Numbered from the stretch's first letter, positions 38,749-48,792 are shown. The stretch is DNA of 64,000 bases from Pseudomonadota bacterium (GCA_023435825.1 JAEZMB010000139.1:13319-77318); one strand, 5' to 3'. Translations and numbers: made by a program. The notes: generated by a model from the letters alone, not told the origin.

Positions 38749-38795
38749 CAAAAGGCCCGGCGGCAAAGCAGTCGCGCCACTTTGCCGCCGGGCCT
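38749..38795 (-). terminator. Intrinsic terminator of the PEP-CTERM gene
   Basis: AGGCCCGGCGGCAAAG and its complement (16 bp) form a long stem with AAAA on the left, giving a U-run for minus-strand transcripts. Located about 50 bases past the gene's stop. Confidence 0.85.
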
Positions 38796-38842
38796 GATCG
38801 TGCCTGGGAGTGTAAAAATTTCCGAACGCTTGTCGGTGAAGT

Positions 38843-39472
38843 TTACACGCCCGCCCGCTTCAGGCGCTTGCGCATGACCACTCCACCCATCAGACCGAGG
38901 CCCATGAGGAGCATGGTGGTCGGTTCAGGCGTGGCGTAGGCGTCAACAGTGATATTGTCGATCAAGGGGCCGTAGCTTGAATTGGACGTAGGGCTTTGAT
39001 TGGAGGCGGCGAACCGGATGTTGGTCGAGCTGGATGTGGCTGTGAACGTATAGATATAATGCCCCCAGTCTGCGGAGTTGCCTCTGATAAGGGATTGGCT
39101 CCAAGTACCGGCTCCAACAAACAGACCGTTGTTGCCGGTTGGCGCATCCGGCCTGGCGCTATAGTCAAAGCTTAACGAGTAGGTGCGCCCGGCGACTGTC
39201 GCGATGGATTGTTCGATGCCTTGGGGCGTGTTGGGCGCAAGCTCAAGATATTGCGACTTGTTGGAGCCGTACAACCCTTTTTGTATCTCAAACGTCTTGT
39301 CGCCTTCATAAGAGGTCCACCCGGTCAAAGATTGGAGATTGGTCCATCCTGTCTGCCCGGTTATGCCGACCGAGCCTTCAAAGTCCCCATCCACAATCAG
39401 GTTCGCATTCGCCATGCTGGTTGTGGCAATGATGAGCAGACAAAGGAGGATGCCGGCATTAACCGATTTCAT
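38843..39472 (-). CDS. Secreted PEP-CTERM sorting-domain protein
   Basis: 209 residues: signal peptide (ILLCLLIIATTSMANA), a beta-rich body with the carbohydrate-binding-like opening NLIVDGDFEGSVG and GIEQSIATVAGRTYSLSFDY, and a C-terminal sorting signal TPEPTTMLLMGLGLMGG plus RKRLKR. PEP-CTERM proteins are cut and anchored by an exosortase; none is in this window. GAGG precedes the ATG at good spacing. Composition is less GC-rich than the neighbours. Single gene. Confidence 0.9.
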   Translation of the reverse strand: MKSVNAGILLCLLIIATTSMANANLIVDGDFEGSVGITGQTGWTNLQSLTGWTSYEGDKTFEIQKGLYGSNKSQYLELAPNTPQGIEQSIATVAGRTYSLSFDYSARPDAPTGNNGLFVGAGTWSQSLIRGNSADWGHYIYTFTATSSSTNIRFAASNQSPTSNSSYGPLIDNITVDAYATPEPTTMLLMGLGLMGGVVMRKRLKRAGV

Positions 39473-40076
39473 ATGGAACCTCGTTTGGGTTGAGAATATT
39501 TATGCCAACGTCGAACAGCTCGCCTTGTCACAATGCAAACACTGTTCCCATTTTGTCGTGGACTGGATTTCGTCGCGCCGGATGCTGGCCATGTTGCTGT
39601 GTTGGGCCTCGGCCGCAACAGGCTGCCGGGTATCCGGCCGGCACCGTACACCTATGGCCCCAGGGGGGGGATGACGGCTTTATCATCTTGAAACAACAGG
39701 AGAAGATGCTAAGCGGACCGTTTTGGCGGCAAGCCCGTCCCGGCCAGGACTCCAGGCGGGCGGACTTATGGCTCTTGTGCGGCGTTGCCGGGGACGGCCG
39801 GCCCGGCGTCACCGCGCCGGAGGAATCTGAAAAAGCCGCGACGTTAGCGCCGTCTCCCAGGGGGGGAACGATCCGGCATGGCCGTAAGGAGTGGATTGCC
39901 AGCCATCGCCCAGGCCATTGGCCGAGATGCACTGTTGGCCTTGCCCAGGCTGGCGATGGCCTCACCTGGCCGTTGAACAATTCCCTTTCCGCAGCGCGTG
40001 CAAGCACGCAATCAACACGAAACATCGTTTCGGACACAACGAGAAGCTCCTTATCGGCCCAGGCCAGGCGCAATAC
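39473..40076. other. Intergenic region with no supported gene
   Basis: About 600 bases. A 196-codon frame on the minus strand (39528-40118) and one on the plus strand lack any domain or ribosome binding site. Two short G-runs (39661, 39858) are present but not in a gene. Confidence 0.45.
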
Positions 40077-40105
40077 AAAAGCCCCCGGCCATTTGGCCGG
40101 GGGCT
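40077..40105 (-). terminator. Intrinsic terminator after the 442-residue exported protein gene
   Basis: GCCCCCGGCC/GGCCGGGGGC with a 4-base loop and AAAA on the left, so it ends minus-strand transcripts with a short U-run. Confidence 0.8.
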
Positions 40106-40195
40106 CTGACTGCTGCATAAGCTCTCGCCGTTCGGGGAGGGCTTCCCCTCCTTCCTGTGCTCGCGGGCGACCGCCAGGGCCACCGCCGCCAACAG

Positions 40196-41524
40196 TTACC
40201 GATTGCCAAGCATGGCGCGAATGGACGGCGTCACATCATCAATGGGCGCGGTACGCCGAAAGGCCTTCCCCTTGTCCGAGTCGAGAAAGGCGAGAACGGC
40301 CGGATCGGGTTCCGAGAGAATGAAATCGTCTTTTTGCAAATGCCGCCCGTTGCGAAAGCCCTGCTCCGCCTCGGCGACCAGGATGATCTGGTAGCGGTTG
40401 GTCCGGGCATAGCGCAGACACTGCTCCCGAATGGACACCAGGATGGGCATCACCATGTCCCGCATGCGGTTATCCCGCTCCTGCTCGGACATGCCGCGCA
40501 TAGCCGCCAAGCGCGAGGCGTTTTCCACAAACGGTCTGCTGCCAAGGATCAGGCTTTTGACATCGACCTTGCCGATGCGCCCCGCCTGGACCGATTCCTC
40601 GCGGCGGGGAGGAGATGACTCGGTCGCGGCAGGCGTGGCCGATGCCCCGGCGGCCATCGCCCGACAGGTCGCCAAGGCCTTGGCCGCCGCGTTCTGCACG
40701 CATGCCTCGTACCCGGTGTTTGTCTTGTTCTCCAGAAAATTCAACGTGGTATTAATATTCTTCGTAAACAGGCAGGTGTTGACGAAACTCGCGTAAGCGT
40801 AATCCTCCTGTTGCAGAAAACCGAAAATCTCCCCCAGGACGAACCATGCCGCGCCATAGCCCGGGCTGATCTCCAGGGACTCGATCTCGATGTCCCTGGC
40901 CTCGGCATAGCGGCCGTTGCGAAAAAGGGCATACCCGTAACTGCCGGTAATTTCCGAACTCGAACGGTCATTGGCGTAGGCCTGCTCGTAAGCGGCCACA
41001 GCCCCAGCCGGGTCGTTCATCTTATTGAGCAGTTCATTGCCCTTGCGGCTCAGCGCATTGGCCGCGGCGTGGTTGAAAGACTGGCTGAACGTCTTGCGGG
41101 GCAACCGTTCCTTGAGGGCTTTGGTTCCGGCAAAGTCGCCTCGCAAGGTACTTTCGACGAGGTTCATGATCGGCGAGGAGCTTTTGGGCAGGGAGGCCGG
41201 CGCTGGCGCGGCCGTGGGCGGCGAGGACGCGGCCGGCGGCTCCGTTGGGCTCCGGCTCTGGGCCGGGGCGGACGGAGCCGGAGCGGGAGAGGCCGCCGGC
41301 TTTTGTTCCGGCGACGGTTTGCCGAAGTTTTCAATGGTGATGCGTGGTTGGTCCGAATCTTTGGGTGTCGCAGGCAAGGACGAGGGCGAGGAAGGCTTGG
41401 ACACGCCGCTGGAATATTCCGCGTCGTCGTTCTGCGGACCGGCGGCGAGCAGCGCGCCGGGACCGGCCAAGAGGAGACCGGCCGCCAGCGGCGCAAGTAA
41501 AAACAGCAGAGGGCGTCTTGTCAT
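40196..41524 (-). CDS. Exported TPR-like protein of unknown function
   Basis: 442 residues from ATG 41524 (GAGG upstream). A hydrophobic N terminus (LLFLLAPLAAGLLLAGPGAL) is a signal peptide or anchor. Residues 35-120 are a Pro/Ala/Ser-rich linker. The central part (about 125-260) has helical repeat character with TPR-like phrases (GAVAAYEQAYANDRSSSEI, GYALFRNGRYAEARDIEIES). The C-terminal 150 residues are alpha/beta with no recognised motif. It follows the large membrane protein gene by about 90 bases on the same strand, so they probably act together at the envelope. Confidence 0.75.
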   Translation of the reverse strand: MTRRPLLFLLAPLAAGLLLAGPGALLAAGPQNDDAEYSSGVSKPSSPSSLPATPKDSDQPRITIENFGKPSPEQKPAASPAPAPSAPAQSRSPTEPPAASSPPTAAPAPASLPKSSSPIMNLVESTLRGDFAGTKALKERLPRKTFSQSFNHAAANALSRKGNELLNKMNDPAGAVAAYEQAYANDRSSSEITGSYGYALFRNGRYAEARDIEIESLEISPGYGAAWFVLGEIFGFLQQEDYAYASFVNTCLFTKNINTTLNFLENKTNTGYEACVQNAAAKALATCRAMAAGASATPAATESSPPRREESVQAGRIGKVDVKSLILGSRPFVENASRLAAMRGMSEQERDNRMRDMVMPILVSIREQCLRYARTNRYQIILVAEAEQGFRNGRHLQKDDFILSEPDPAVLAFLDSDKGKAFRRTAPIDDVTPSIRAMLGNR

Positions 41525-41614
41525 CTGGTCAACCTCGCTGGAACGAATTGTGATCGCGAAACTGGCGCAAGCACGCCCGGGCCCGGACACGCTTGCGCCA
41601 GATCCGGCCGCCTA

Positions 41615-44176
41615 TCAGGCGTCGGCTTCTTCCTGAGCCGCCAAAGGGGCCTTGGAGCGGAGATCGGCATCGAGCATCACCAGGCACTCCGCCACATTCG
41701 GCGTCACCGTTTCCCGGGAGAGCAGCCCGCGCAGGAATTGCGCCAGAAGCTTATCCGCGAACCCCAAGGGGAAAAAGAGGAGTGTGGCCATCAGATACGA
41801 GGCGAAGGACTCCAGGCAATGGAGCAACCAGTTTATCAGGCTGAAGTTGTTATCGGGCAGCAACCGGTTGCAGGCATACGCCATGGAGAGCAGCCATCCG
41901 AAGACCAGATAGAGTGCGACGACAATGCAAAAAATGACCGTGAGCCAAGCCGCGCGCACGACAGCATCGCGGGCGGCGACGCTGTCCTTGAGGGCGGCGA
42001 GTTGCGCCCGCTGCGCCTCGATTTGGCTGGCCAATGCGGTAGTACCGTTGCCGATTGCCCCGCTGAAGTAGTCGTTGACCATCCTGCCGAGCACTTCGGC
42101 CTCGGTCTTGAAGGCCGCCCCGCCGGATTCCAGGACGATGGCCCGCAGGATCAAGGCGTTAAGAACCTGCTCCTGGTGCAGCGCCTTGTTTTCCTCGCTG
42201 AGAAAATGGCGGAACAAGGCGTCGCATTGGGGAATGAGCGCGCGCCGGACCAGCTTGACATCCGGGTTGGGGCCGGACAGTTCGTTTTGGGCAAAGAGCA
42301 GGGCGGCAGGCAAGCTGGCCACGTCCGCGACGGCCTTCGCCGAAAAAGCCGCCGCCACGGGCGAAACATCCAGCACGTCGTTTCGCAGGCGAAGGCCGCC
42401 GATCTCACCCGGGTCGTTGGCGAACGCCTGCCGCAGCAAGGCCTGGAACGCCCCCTTGTCCTTGTCCTGGTAAATGGGCAGCACCCGTTTCGCCAAAGCG
42501 GGCTTCTTGGCAAAATAACCTGTAAAGCCGGCCAGACGAGCGGCCGGGAGCCGCTCCACCAGGGCCACGATGAGATCATTGTTGAGGCTCCCCGAGGCGT
42601 CGGCTTCCGCAATCGCCGTCAGCACGCCCTCGGTGAAAGCCTGAGGGTCTTGCCCGAGCGTTTGGGCGGCGTCCAGCAACACTGCCGCAGTGTAGGGAAC
42701 CGGGCGCGCCGCCACGGTGCGCATGAGCGTTTTGGCCAGGGCTGGCGCGGCCTCCTTGTCATATTTGACGGTCAAATCCGCCAGAAGGCCCAGGTTTTTG
42801 GGATCCTGGAACACGAGGTCGCCGGGTTCCCGACCGATGCTGCCGTAGGCCACCCGGGCCAGGGCCGGATCGGCCTGGTCGAAAAGCGATGTGATCTGGA
42901 CGCGCATCTCGTTGGGCTGTTGTTGCAACCCTTTATAGAGCGTCTCGTTGTCATAAAGCGGCGCGAACGCGGCCACGCCGGAAAGGTCGCGGATGAGTCC
43001 GACCAGTTTGGGACGCACGGCTCCGGGCCGGGCCAAACCGCGCCAGTCTCCCCGGATGCCGCCAAAGATGGCGCGGGCCGCGTCCTTGTCGATCCGAAAG
43101 AGCATCCCAGCCGTGAGGACGGCGTCCTCAAAAGACAGCCGGGCCGGCGTGTTCTTGAGCACCTTGGCCGTCGGCTCGCGCATCACCTCGAACGCGTCAT
43201 AGGCAAGGGCCATATCGACCAGGGCGTCGAGTCCCTGGATATCGCGGACGCGGCCCATCATCTTTTCCAGAAACAGGCGCACAAGGGGCCCAACCAGAAG
43301 ACGGTTGTCGCTGTCGCTGCAGGCGGCCAGGATCTGGCGGGCATCGGCGATGGCCGGCTCGACGCGCCTGCCGCCTTGGCCGGTGATCCGGTCGATGATC
43401 AGGGAAGCGGCTTGCTGGGCCATGACCTTGTCGCTGCGGGCGAGCAGCAAGGCGGCCACCCGGCGCTGGGCATCGTTTTGGGCGTGGTCGTACAGGGCTG
43501 CATAATCCTCGGCCGACGTCGGCAACCCAAGCCCGAGCTGATGCGCGAGCAGATCGTATTCCCGCTCAAAGCCCGGATCGGGCTTTTGCAGCACGGGAAT
43601 GCCGCCAATGGCCTCGTAACCCAGGTCAATGGGGCCTTTGTGGTACTTGCACAGCAGATATCCCTTTTCCTCAGCTTTTCCGGAATAGTACATGGAGATG
43701 TCGGTCAGGACGTTCGTGCCGGCATCGACAGAAGCCGGCGCGCACAGAAAGGCGAAGCCGAGGAGCAAGGCAAGCAATCCGTTTTGGCGCAACACCTTGT
43801 TTCGAAATTGACGCAAGGTGTTACGTGATGTGGAGAGTCGCCATTTTCTGGGATTGTATTTCACAAGATAGAGAACATAGAGGAACATCGACGCAAGGCA
43901 CAACACCATGCCTGCGCAACCGACCTTAATAAAAGGCAGGATATTGACGCCCAATTCGATGAGTCTGTTGTCCTGGATATTGGCAAGCTGTTCCTTTTCT
44001 GCGGCTATCCTTTGCCCGAGCGCCGAGAGCTCTTGGTTCATAGCGTTGGTATTCTTGACATATTGATTAAAGGCCGGCGTCTGCGAAATATCCTGGCCAA
44101 CCATGTCGGCATACGCGCCCGAGCTGGTGGCGAGGATCAAAAGAAGGATGCAAAGGCTGTAAAATTTCCAGCGCAT
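41615..44176 (-). CDS. Large membrane protein with helical-repeat extracytoplasmic domain, unknown function
   Basis: 853 residues. A signal-like first helix (FYSLCILLLILATSSGAYAD), two more helices (about 74-96 and 118-136), then some 550 residues rich in short helices of HEAT/armadillo style (QRRVAALLLARSDKVMAQQA; AAPALAKTLMRTVAARP), a coiled coil near 690-720 (QIEAQRAQLAALKDSVAARD) and two C-terminal helices (LTVIFCIVVALYLVFGWLLS; SYLMATLLFFPLGFADKLL). I recognise no family. ATG 44176 has GGAG 9 bases upstream; the frame extends a little further upstream without support. Pairs with the TPR-like gene downstream. Confidence 0.75.
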   Translation of the reverse strand: MRWKFYSLCILLLILATSSGAYADMVGQDISQTPAFNQYVKNTNAMNQELSALGQRIAAEKEQLANIQDNRLIELGVNILPFIKVGCAGMVLCLASMFLYVLYLVKYNPRKWRLSTSRNTLRQFRNKVLRQNGLLALLLGFAFLCAPASVDAGTNVLTDISMYYSGKAEEKGYLLCKYHKGPIDLGYEAIGGIPVLQKPDPGFEREYDLLAHQLGLGLPTSAEDYAALYDHAQNDAQRRVAALLLARSDKVMAQQAASLIIDRITGQGGRRVEPAIADARQILAACSDSDNRLLVGPLVRLFLEKMMGRVRDIQGLDALVDMALAYDAFEVMREPTAKVLKNTPARLSFEDAVLTAGMLFRIDKDAARAIFGGIRGDWRGLARPGAVRPKLVGLIRDLSGVAAFAPLYDNETLYKGLQQQPNEMRVQITSLFDQADPALARVAYGSIGREPGDLVFQDPKNLGLLADLTVKYDKEAAPALAKTLMRTVAARPVPYTAAVLLDAAQTLGQDPQAFTEGVLTAIAEADASGSLNNDLIVALVERLPAARLAGFTGYFAKKPALAKRVLPIYQDKDKGAFQALLRQAFANDPGEIGGLRLRNDVLDVSPVAAAFSAKAVADVASLPAALLFAQNELSGPNPDVKLVRRALIPQCDALFRHFLSEENKALHQEQVLNALILRAIVLESGGAAFKTEAEVLGRMVNDYFSGAIGNGTTALASQIEAQRAQLAALKDSVAARDAVVRAAWLTVIFCIVVALYLVFGWLLSMAYACNRLLPDNNFSLINWLLHCLESFASYLMATLLFFPLGFADKLLAQFLRGLLSRETVTPNVAECLVMLDADLRSKAPLAAQEEADA

Positions 44177-44885
44177 AACAAAGTTCTCCTGTCTCCAGGT
44201 GAGTACGCAACCTGTATTCACTCCATGCAAATGTTGTGCGGCGAAGCCATTTCAATCGTCGGGACTGTATATGGCAATGCTTTCCGAGTAAACAATAAGA
44301 TTTACGAATTTCTCAACAGGATCTGGCCGCATGTGTTTTGTCGCGGCCAGCAGGATAGGCGGGAAGCCGGGGGTCTAAAACGGCGTTATCGCATGGCCGC
44401 CCTCGGGCAACGGAAAGCTGTACTCCGGCCGCTTTCACTCGACGTGTCCGCCGCGTTTGAAAAGCTCCTTCACGATCTCCGGCGCGGGTCGCACAAATGG
44501 CGCCGCACCGCGTAAAACATCACAGCACTCCCCGCCACGACAGCGCCGGACTTTACACGACATGAAGCACCCCGGAGGCAATGGGAGAGCGTGCCCTTTC
44601 GCAGACCAAGGCCAGCGTCACGACACTCTGCCGCCGTATGCGACAAACAGCGCGCATCGCGCCTGCAGGGGCTCGTGGCCTTTTTGCAGGGCCTCCTTAC
44701 TTGCTGCGTGTCGATGGTCTGTGACCGCCAGCCCCTTGTGGGCGTGCATCATTCCACCGTGGCCGATTGCAGTTCACAACGCGTTTTGACGGCTATTTTC
44801 AAACATGCCCGGCACCGGCTGCCAGGCCTGCGAACGCCCTGGCCACGCGAGCGTTTCCGCTCCACCGAAACGCGGCCTGTCCGGT
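44177..44885. other. Intergenic region between comEC and the membrane protein pair
   Basis: About 700 bases. The part near 44240-44320 is A/T-rich and probably carries the promoter for the membrane protein pair. A GCGTTTC/GAAACGC hairpin lies at 44848-44874, just past the comEC stop, without a U-run. No gene could be supported. Confidence 0.45.
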
Positions 44886-47489
44886 TTAGCGGGGCAACGC
44901 CACGACGGGTTCGGAACCCGATGACGGCGGGCTCGCTTCCCGCGTGGTTCGCAGATCGATGATCCCGCCGTCGCCATCCAGCCGCACGGTGACCGCGCCG
45001 TAGTCCTTGGTGGCAAGGACCGGACACCCCAATCGGGCCAGGGCCTCGACGACCTTGGCGGAAGGGTAGTGGCCGGCGTCGCCGCAACTGGCCAGGGCGA
45101 TTTTCGGGGCTACGGCGGCGTAAAAGCGCCGGGACAGGCTGGAACTGGAGCCGTGGTGGGGCAGGACGAGGACCTCGGCTTGCAGGTTTTGGCCGGAGGC
45201 GGCGAGTTTTCGCAGCACCGAGGTTTCGGCGTCGCCGGGAAAAAGGGCCAGACCTCGGCCGTTTCGGGTCAGGCGCAGGACGAGAGACCCGTTGTTGTGG
45301 GACAGGTCCGCGCCCGGACCGGGATGGAGGACTTCCAGGCCAAGGCCGCCGCCGAGATCGAGGCGGTCGCCGGCGGCCAGGGACCGGGTCGGGATACGGC
45401 GGCGGGCGAGCACGTCGGCCAGGGCCGGGCCGAGTTCGCCTTCGGGCGCGCCGCCGTTGTCGAGGAAAGCGCCGATGGAGAAGCGGTCGAGGATCGAGAC
45501 GTAGCCCTTGACGTGGTCGCTGTGGGGGTGGCTGGCGATGGCCGCCTCCAGGCGCGGCGGGCGGCCGTCGGCGAGAAAAGCTCCGACCACGGCCCGCCCC
45601 ACGTCGAAGGCGCCGAAAAGCCCCCCGGCGTCGACAAGAAGCCTTTGGCCACCCGGCACGGTCAGGGCCACGGACTGCCCCTGCCCCACGTCCAGGACGG
45701 TGACGACGACCTCCGGGGAGAACGCCTCGACGCCGCGCGCCAGGCTTGGGCCGGTCAGCAGCAGCAGGCTTGCGGCCAGGGCGGCTTTGGGCAACGGCCT
45801 TCTGGAGGCTACGGCCAGGGCCAGGGCGGCGAGCAGGCCGTAGCAGCCCAGCAACTCCGGGGCCGAGGGGCGCAGCACGGCCCGGGCCGTCAGCAGCCCC
45901 TGGGCATCCAGGGCGGCCAGACCGCGCATGAGCCAGGCGCAACAGTCGGCTCCGGCCGTAAGCAGCATGTGGGCGACGGCGTCGAGTCCGGGCACGGCGG
46001 CCGCCGCCGCGCCGCACAGGACCAGCGGCATGACCAGGCAGCCGAGGATGGGCAGCCACAGGAGATTGATCCAGGGCGCGAAGGCGAAGTCGCCGAACAG
46101 CCGGGCAATAAGCGGCAACACGGCGGCTTCGGCGGCAAGGCTCGTCCACAGGATGCCCAGGCCGCCGACAAGGATGGCCCGGGCCAGGGTTCCGTGGCCC
46201 GGGATGCGGGCAGTCGCCCGGGCAAAGGGCGGCCAGAACAGGGAAATGCCGGCCACGGCCAGGGCCGAAAGCTGCAGGCTGGCGCTGTAGGCAACCAGGG
46301 GCGAAACGGCAAGAAAGGCGGCCAGGGCCAGGAACAGGCCGTCGAAAAGGGCCTTGTCGCGCCCCCAAAGCAGCATGACGCCAAAGGCGGCGAACATCAG
46401 CGCCGCGCGCAGAAGCGACGGCGAGCCGCCGCCGATCCAGCAGTAGGCGACGACCAGGGGCGCGGCGGCTAAAACGATGAGCTTTTGGCGCGGCAAACGC
46501 AGGTAGATGCCGGGCCAGACACGCCCCACGGCCAGGACCAGGGCGGCGGCCAGCCCCACGACATAGGCCACGTTCATGCCGGACAGGGCCAGGGTGTGGG
46601 CCAGGGAGGCCCGGCGCACCAGATCGAGATCGGTTTCGGCAAAACCGGATTTGTCGTCGAAAAGCAGCGCCGCCACCATGGCCCGGCCGGCCGAGGCCGC
46701 GCTGTCGCCTGCCGCATCGCCGGGCGGCGGAGCCAGGGCGGCGGCCACCCGGCCCTGCAGGGCTTGCCGCCAGATGGCCCAGGAATCGTCGCTGGCGGTC
46801 AAGCGCGTGAGGTCGCCGCGCCCGCCCTTGGCGTAGACCCGAAAAAAAACGCCTTCTAGGCGGCGCAGGAAGGCGAAGTCCGTGGTTCCGGGATTGGCGA
46901 AGCCGGCGGTCGGGCGGATGCGGCCGGTCACGGCCAGGACGTCGCCGGGAACGGGCGTCACGTCGGGGTGGTCGAAGGTGACGGCCAGCCGGCCGGGCAA
47001 TGGCGCATCGCCGCAGTCCTGGCCGGACAGGCGCGCCTCGTCCAGGACCAGGGCCAGACGACGCCCCGGCCGGGGATCGGCGCTGGCAACACGCCCAATG
47101 GCCGTAACGGGTTTGGCGGTCAGGCACGGCGGCATGGCGGGCGTTGCCGGCAAGGCCAGCCAGCCCGCGCCCAGGCCCAGGGCAAAGGCAGCGATCAGGG
47201 CCGGCAGGCCCGGCCTCATGCCGCGCCCCTTCACCAATTCGAATGCCTTGTTGCAATCAAAGGGTCGCCCGGGGGCCGTTGGCCCCAAGCCAGGACCGGC
47301 GCGCTTCAAGGGGCCGACAGGCGGTGACAGCCCGCCCACGAACAGGGCGAGCAAGGCCAGGCCCAGAAGCGCCGGCAGCAGATATTCCACGCCCAGGATG
47401 CCGCCGGCATAGGCCAAAAGGCAGGGCTGCCAGGGCAGAAGCGGCGGCACGCCCCGGCCGGCGTCGTCTTGGGGCAGGTCGTGCGCCAA
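44886..47489 (-). CDS. comEC: ComEC/Rec2 DNA-uptake channel
   Basis: 867 residues. N-terminal membrane helices and a DUF4131-like domain (RVASADPRPGRRLALVLDEA near 130), the Competence transmembrane core with HTLALSGMNVAYVVGLAAAL near 290, and a C-terminal metallo-beta-lactamase domain (VTVLDVGQGQSVALTVPGG; metal motif SHPHSDHVKGYVS near 690; LVLPHHGSSSSLSRRF). It carries single-stranded DNA across the inner membrane in natural transformation. The start is the TTG at 47489, needed to include the first helix (PCLLAYAGGILG); ATG 47219 would lose it. Confidence 0.92.
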   Translation of the reverse strand: MAHDLPQDDAGRGVPPLLPWQPCLLAYAGGILGVEYLLPALLGLALLALFVGGLSPPVGPLKRAGPGLGPTAPGRPFDCNKAFELVKGRGMRPGLPALIAAFALGLGAGWLALPATPAMPPCLTAKPVTAIGRVASADPRPGRRLALVLDEARLSGQDCGDAPLPGRLAVTFDHPDVTPVPGDVLAVTGRIRPTAGFANPGTTDFAFLRRLEGVFFRVYAKGGRGDLTRLTASDDSWAIWRQALQGRVAAALAPPPGDAAGDSAASAGRAMVAALLFDDKSGFAETDLDLVRRASLAHTLALSGMNVAYVVGLAAALVLAVGRVWPGIYLRLPRQKLIVLAAAPLVVAYCWIGGGSPSLLRAALMFAAFGVMLLWGRDKALFDGLFLALAAFLAVSPLVAYSASLQLSALAVAGISLFWPPFARATARIPGHGTLARAILVGGLGILWTSLAAEAAVLPLIARLFGDFAFAPWINLLWLPILGCLVMPLVLCGAAAAAVPGLDAVAHMLLTAGADCCAWLMRGLAALDAQGLLTARAVLRPSAPELLGCYGLLAALALAVASRRPLPKAALAASLLLLTGPSLARGVEAFSPEVVVTVLDVGQGQSVALTVPGGQRLLVDAGGLFGAFDVGRAVVGAFLADGRPPRLEAAIASHPHSDHVKGYVSILDRFSIGAFLDNGGAPEGELGPALADVLARRRIPTRSLAAGDRLDLGGGLGLEVLHPGPGADLSHNNGSLVLRLTRNGRGLALFPGDAETSVLRKLAASGQNLQAEVLVLPHHGSSSSLSRRFYAAVAPKIALASCGDAGHYPSAKVVEALARLGCPVLATKDYGAVTVRLDGDGGIIDLRTTREASPPSSGSEPVVALPR

Positions 47490-47708
47490 AATGTTGCGTC
47501 CCTGTCACGGTCTTTTGCCCGGGACTGTAGAAAGCTTGGGCCACGGCGGCAAGGGGCTTGGGCCAATGCGACACCAGCCTTGAGGGCCAGCCGTCCCTGG
47601 CGTCGACAGGGCCTGGGGTTTGTTCGCGCCTGCTTGTCACCGGCCCGGCTTGGGGATAATGCTGTGAACCAATCCCCGCGCCCGGTCGGGCGCGACCAAG
47701 GAGCCTCC

Positions 47709-48050
47709 ATGCACCGCCGCATCATCGCCCTGTGCCTTTTCGCCGGCCTGGCCCTGGCCGGTTGTTCCCAGGTCAAACCCATCATGACGCCCCAGGAATT
47801 CGCCGCCGGCTGCAGCCAGGGCGCGGGCGGGACCGACGCCGCCTGTTCGGCCAAGGTCTGCCAGGTCTACCAGGCCGTGGTCACGGACTATTACGAGAAC
47901 ATGGAAGGCTGCTACGCCGCCTGCAAGGACCGGGCGGCTTCCCTGGAAACCGGAGCCGGTCCGGCCTGTCTGGCCAAGATCAAGGCCGAGAAGGACCGGT
48001 GCATGGATTTTTGCAACCGCAAGTTCTACCGCTGCAACTGCGCCAAGTAG
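47709..48050 (+). CDS. Cys-rich lipoprotein of unknown function
   Basis: 113 residues with a lipobox LALAGC near residue 18, then ten further Cys in a small domain (GCSQGAG, ACSAKVCQVY, GCYAACKD, CMDFCNRKFYRCNCAK) suited to disulfides or metal binding in the periplasm. AAGGAG lies 6 bases before ATG 47709. A second gene, DJ-1-like, follows after 53 bases. Confidence 0.82.
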   Translation: MHRRIIALCLFAGLALAGCSQVKPIMTPQEFAAGCSQGAGGTDAACSAKVCQVYQAVVTDYYENMEGCYAACKDRAASLETGAGPACLAKIKAEKDRCMDFCNRKFYRCNCAK

Positions 48051-48103
48051 GATCGGCCAAACGCCGCGTCTGGCGGCGAAACCCCAGAGACAAGGAGTAC
48101 ACC

Positions 48104-48691
48104 ATGGCGGTCAAAAAAATTCTCATGCTCGTCGGCGACTATGTCGAGGACTATGAAGTGATGGTCCCCTTCCAGATGCTGCTCATGGTCGGCCACGACG
48201 TCAAAGCCGTGTGCCCGGGCAAGAAGGCCGGCGAGACCGTGCGCACCGCCGTGCACGATTTCGAGGGCGACCAGACCTACAGCGAAAAGCCCGGCCACAA
48301 TTTCGGGCTGAATTTCGACTTCGACGCTGTGGACCCGGCCGCCTTCGACGCCCTGGTCGTGCCCGGCGGACGCGCCCCGGAATACATCCGCCTCAATCCC
48401 CGCGTTATCGAAATCGTCAAACATTTCGGGGCGACAAAAAAACCCATCGCCGCCGTTTGCCACGGCCAGCAGGTGCTGGTGGCGGCCGACGTCATCGCCG
48501 GCTGCCAGTGCATGGCCTATCCGGCGGTGCAGCCCGACATCGAGCGGGCCGGAGCCACCTATGTCGGCCCCAACGAGACCTTCACCAACGCCGTGACCAG
48601 CGGCAACATCGTCACCGGCCCGGCCTGGCCGGCCCATCCCCAGTGGATGCGCCAGTTCCTGGACCTGCTCGGCACCAAGATCGAAGCCTAG
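48104..48691 (+). CDS. DJ-1/PfpI family protein (second copy)
   Basis: 195 residues. The DJ-1/PfpI fold with acidic elbow (GDYVEDYEVMVPFQML), VVPGGRAPEYIR near 85 and the nucleophile elbow AAVCHGQQVL (Cys near 123, followed by His as in PfpI protease-like and glyoxalase III-like members). Only distantly similar to the copy at 1431, and of a different subgroup. AAGGAG upstream of the ATG. Its TAG stop begins a 105-bp repeat element. Confidence 0.9.
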   Translation: MAVKKILMLVGDYVEDYEVMVPFQMLLMVGHDVKAVCPGKKAGETVRTAVHDFEGDQTYSEKPGHNFGLNFDFDAVDPAAFDALVVPGGRAPEYIRLNPRVIEIVKHFGATKKPIAAVCHGQQVLVAADVIAGCQCMAYPAVQPDIERAGATYVGPNETFTNAVTSGNIVTGPAWPAHPQWMRQFLDLLGTKIEA

Positions 48692-48792
48692 CGTCGCGAC
48701 CCATAATAAATACGAGCTTATTTTTTTGAAATAACGTCTGGGTGCGTTCGTTGCCCACGAGACGCCCGCTGCGCTCTTGGCGGACGCGACAC
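48688..48792 (+). repeat. 105-bp stop-codon-linked repeat, copy 3
   Basis: Starts CTAGCGTCGCGACCC (TAG is the stop of the DJ-1 gene) and ends GGCGGACGCGACAC. It shares AAATACGAG, the T-run, a GTTG block and both ends with copies 1 and 2. The internal stem here is AATAA/TTATT. Confidence 0.8.

Noticed and set aside
39528..40118. Minus-strand frame of 196 codons in the gap before the 442-residue gene
   Set aside because: No ribosome binding site, Pro/Arg/Ser-rich random-like translation, and it crosses a terminator hairpin.
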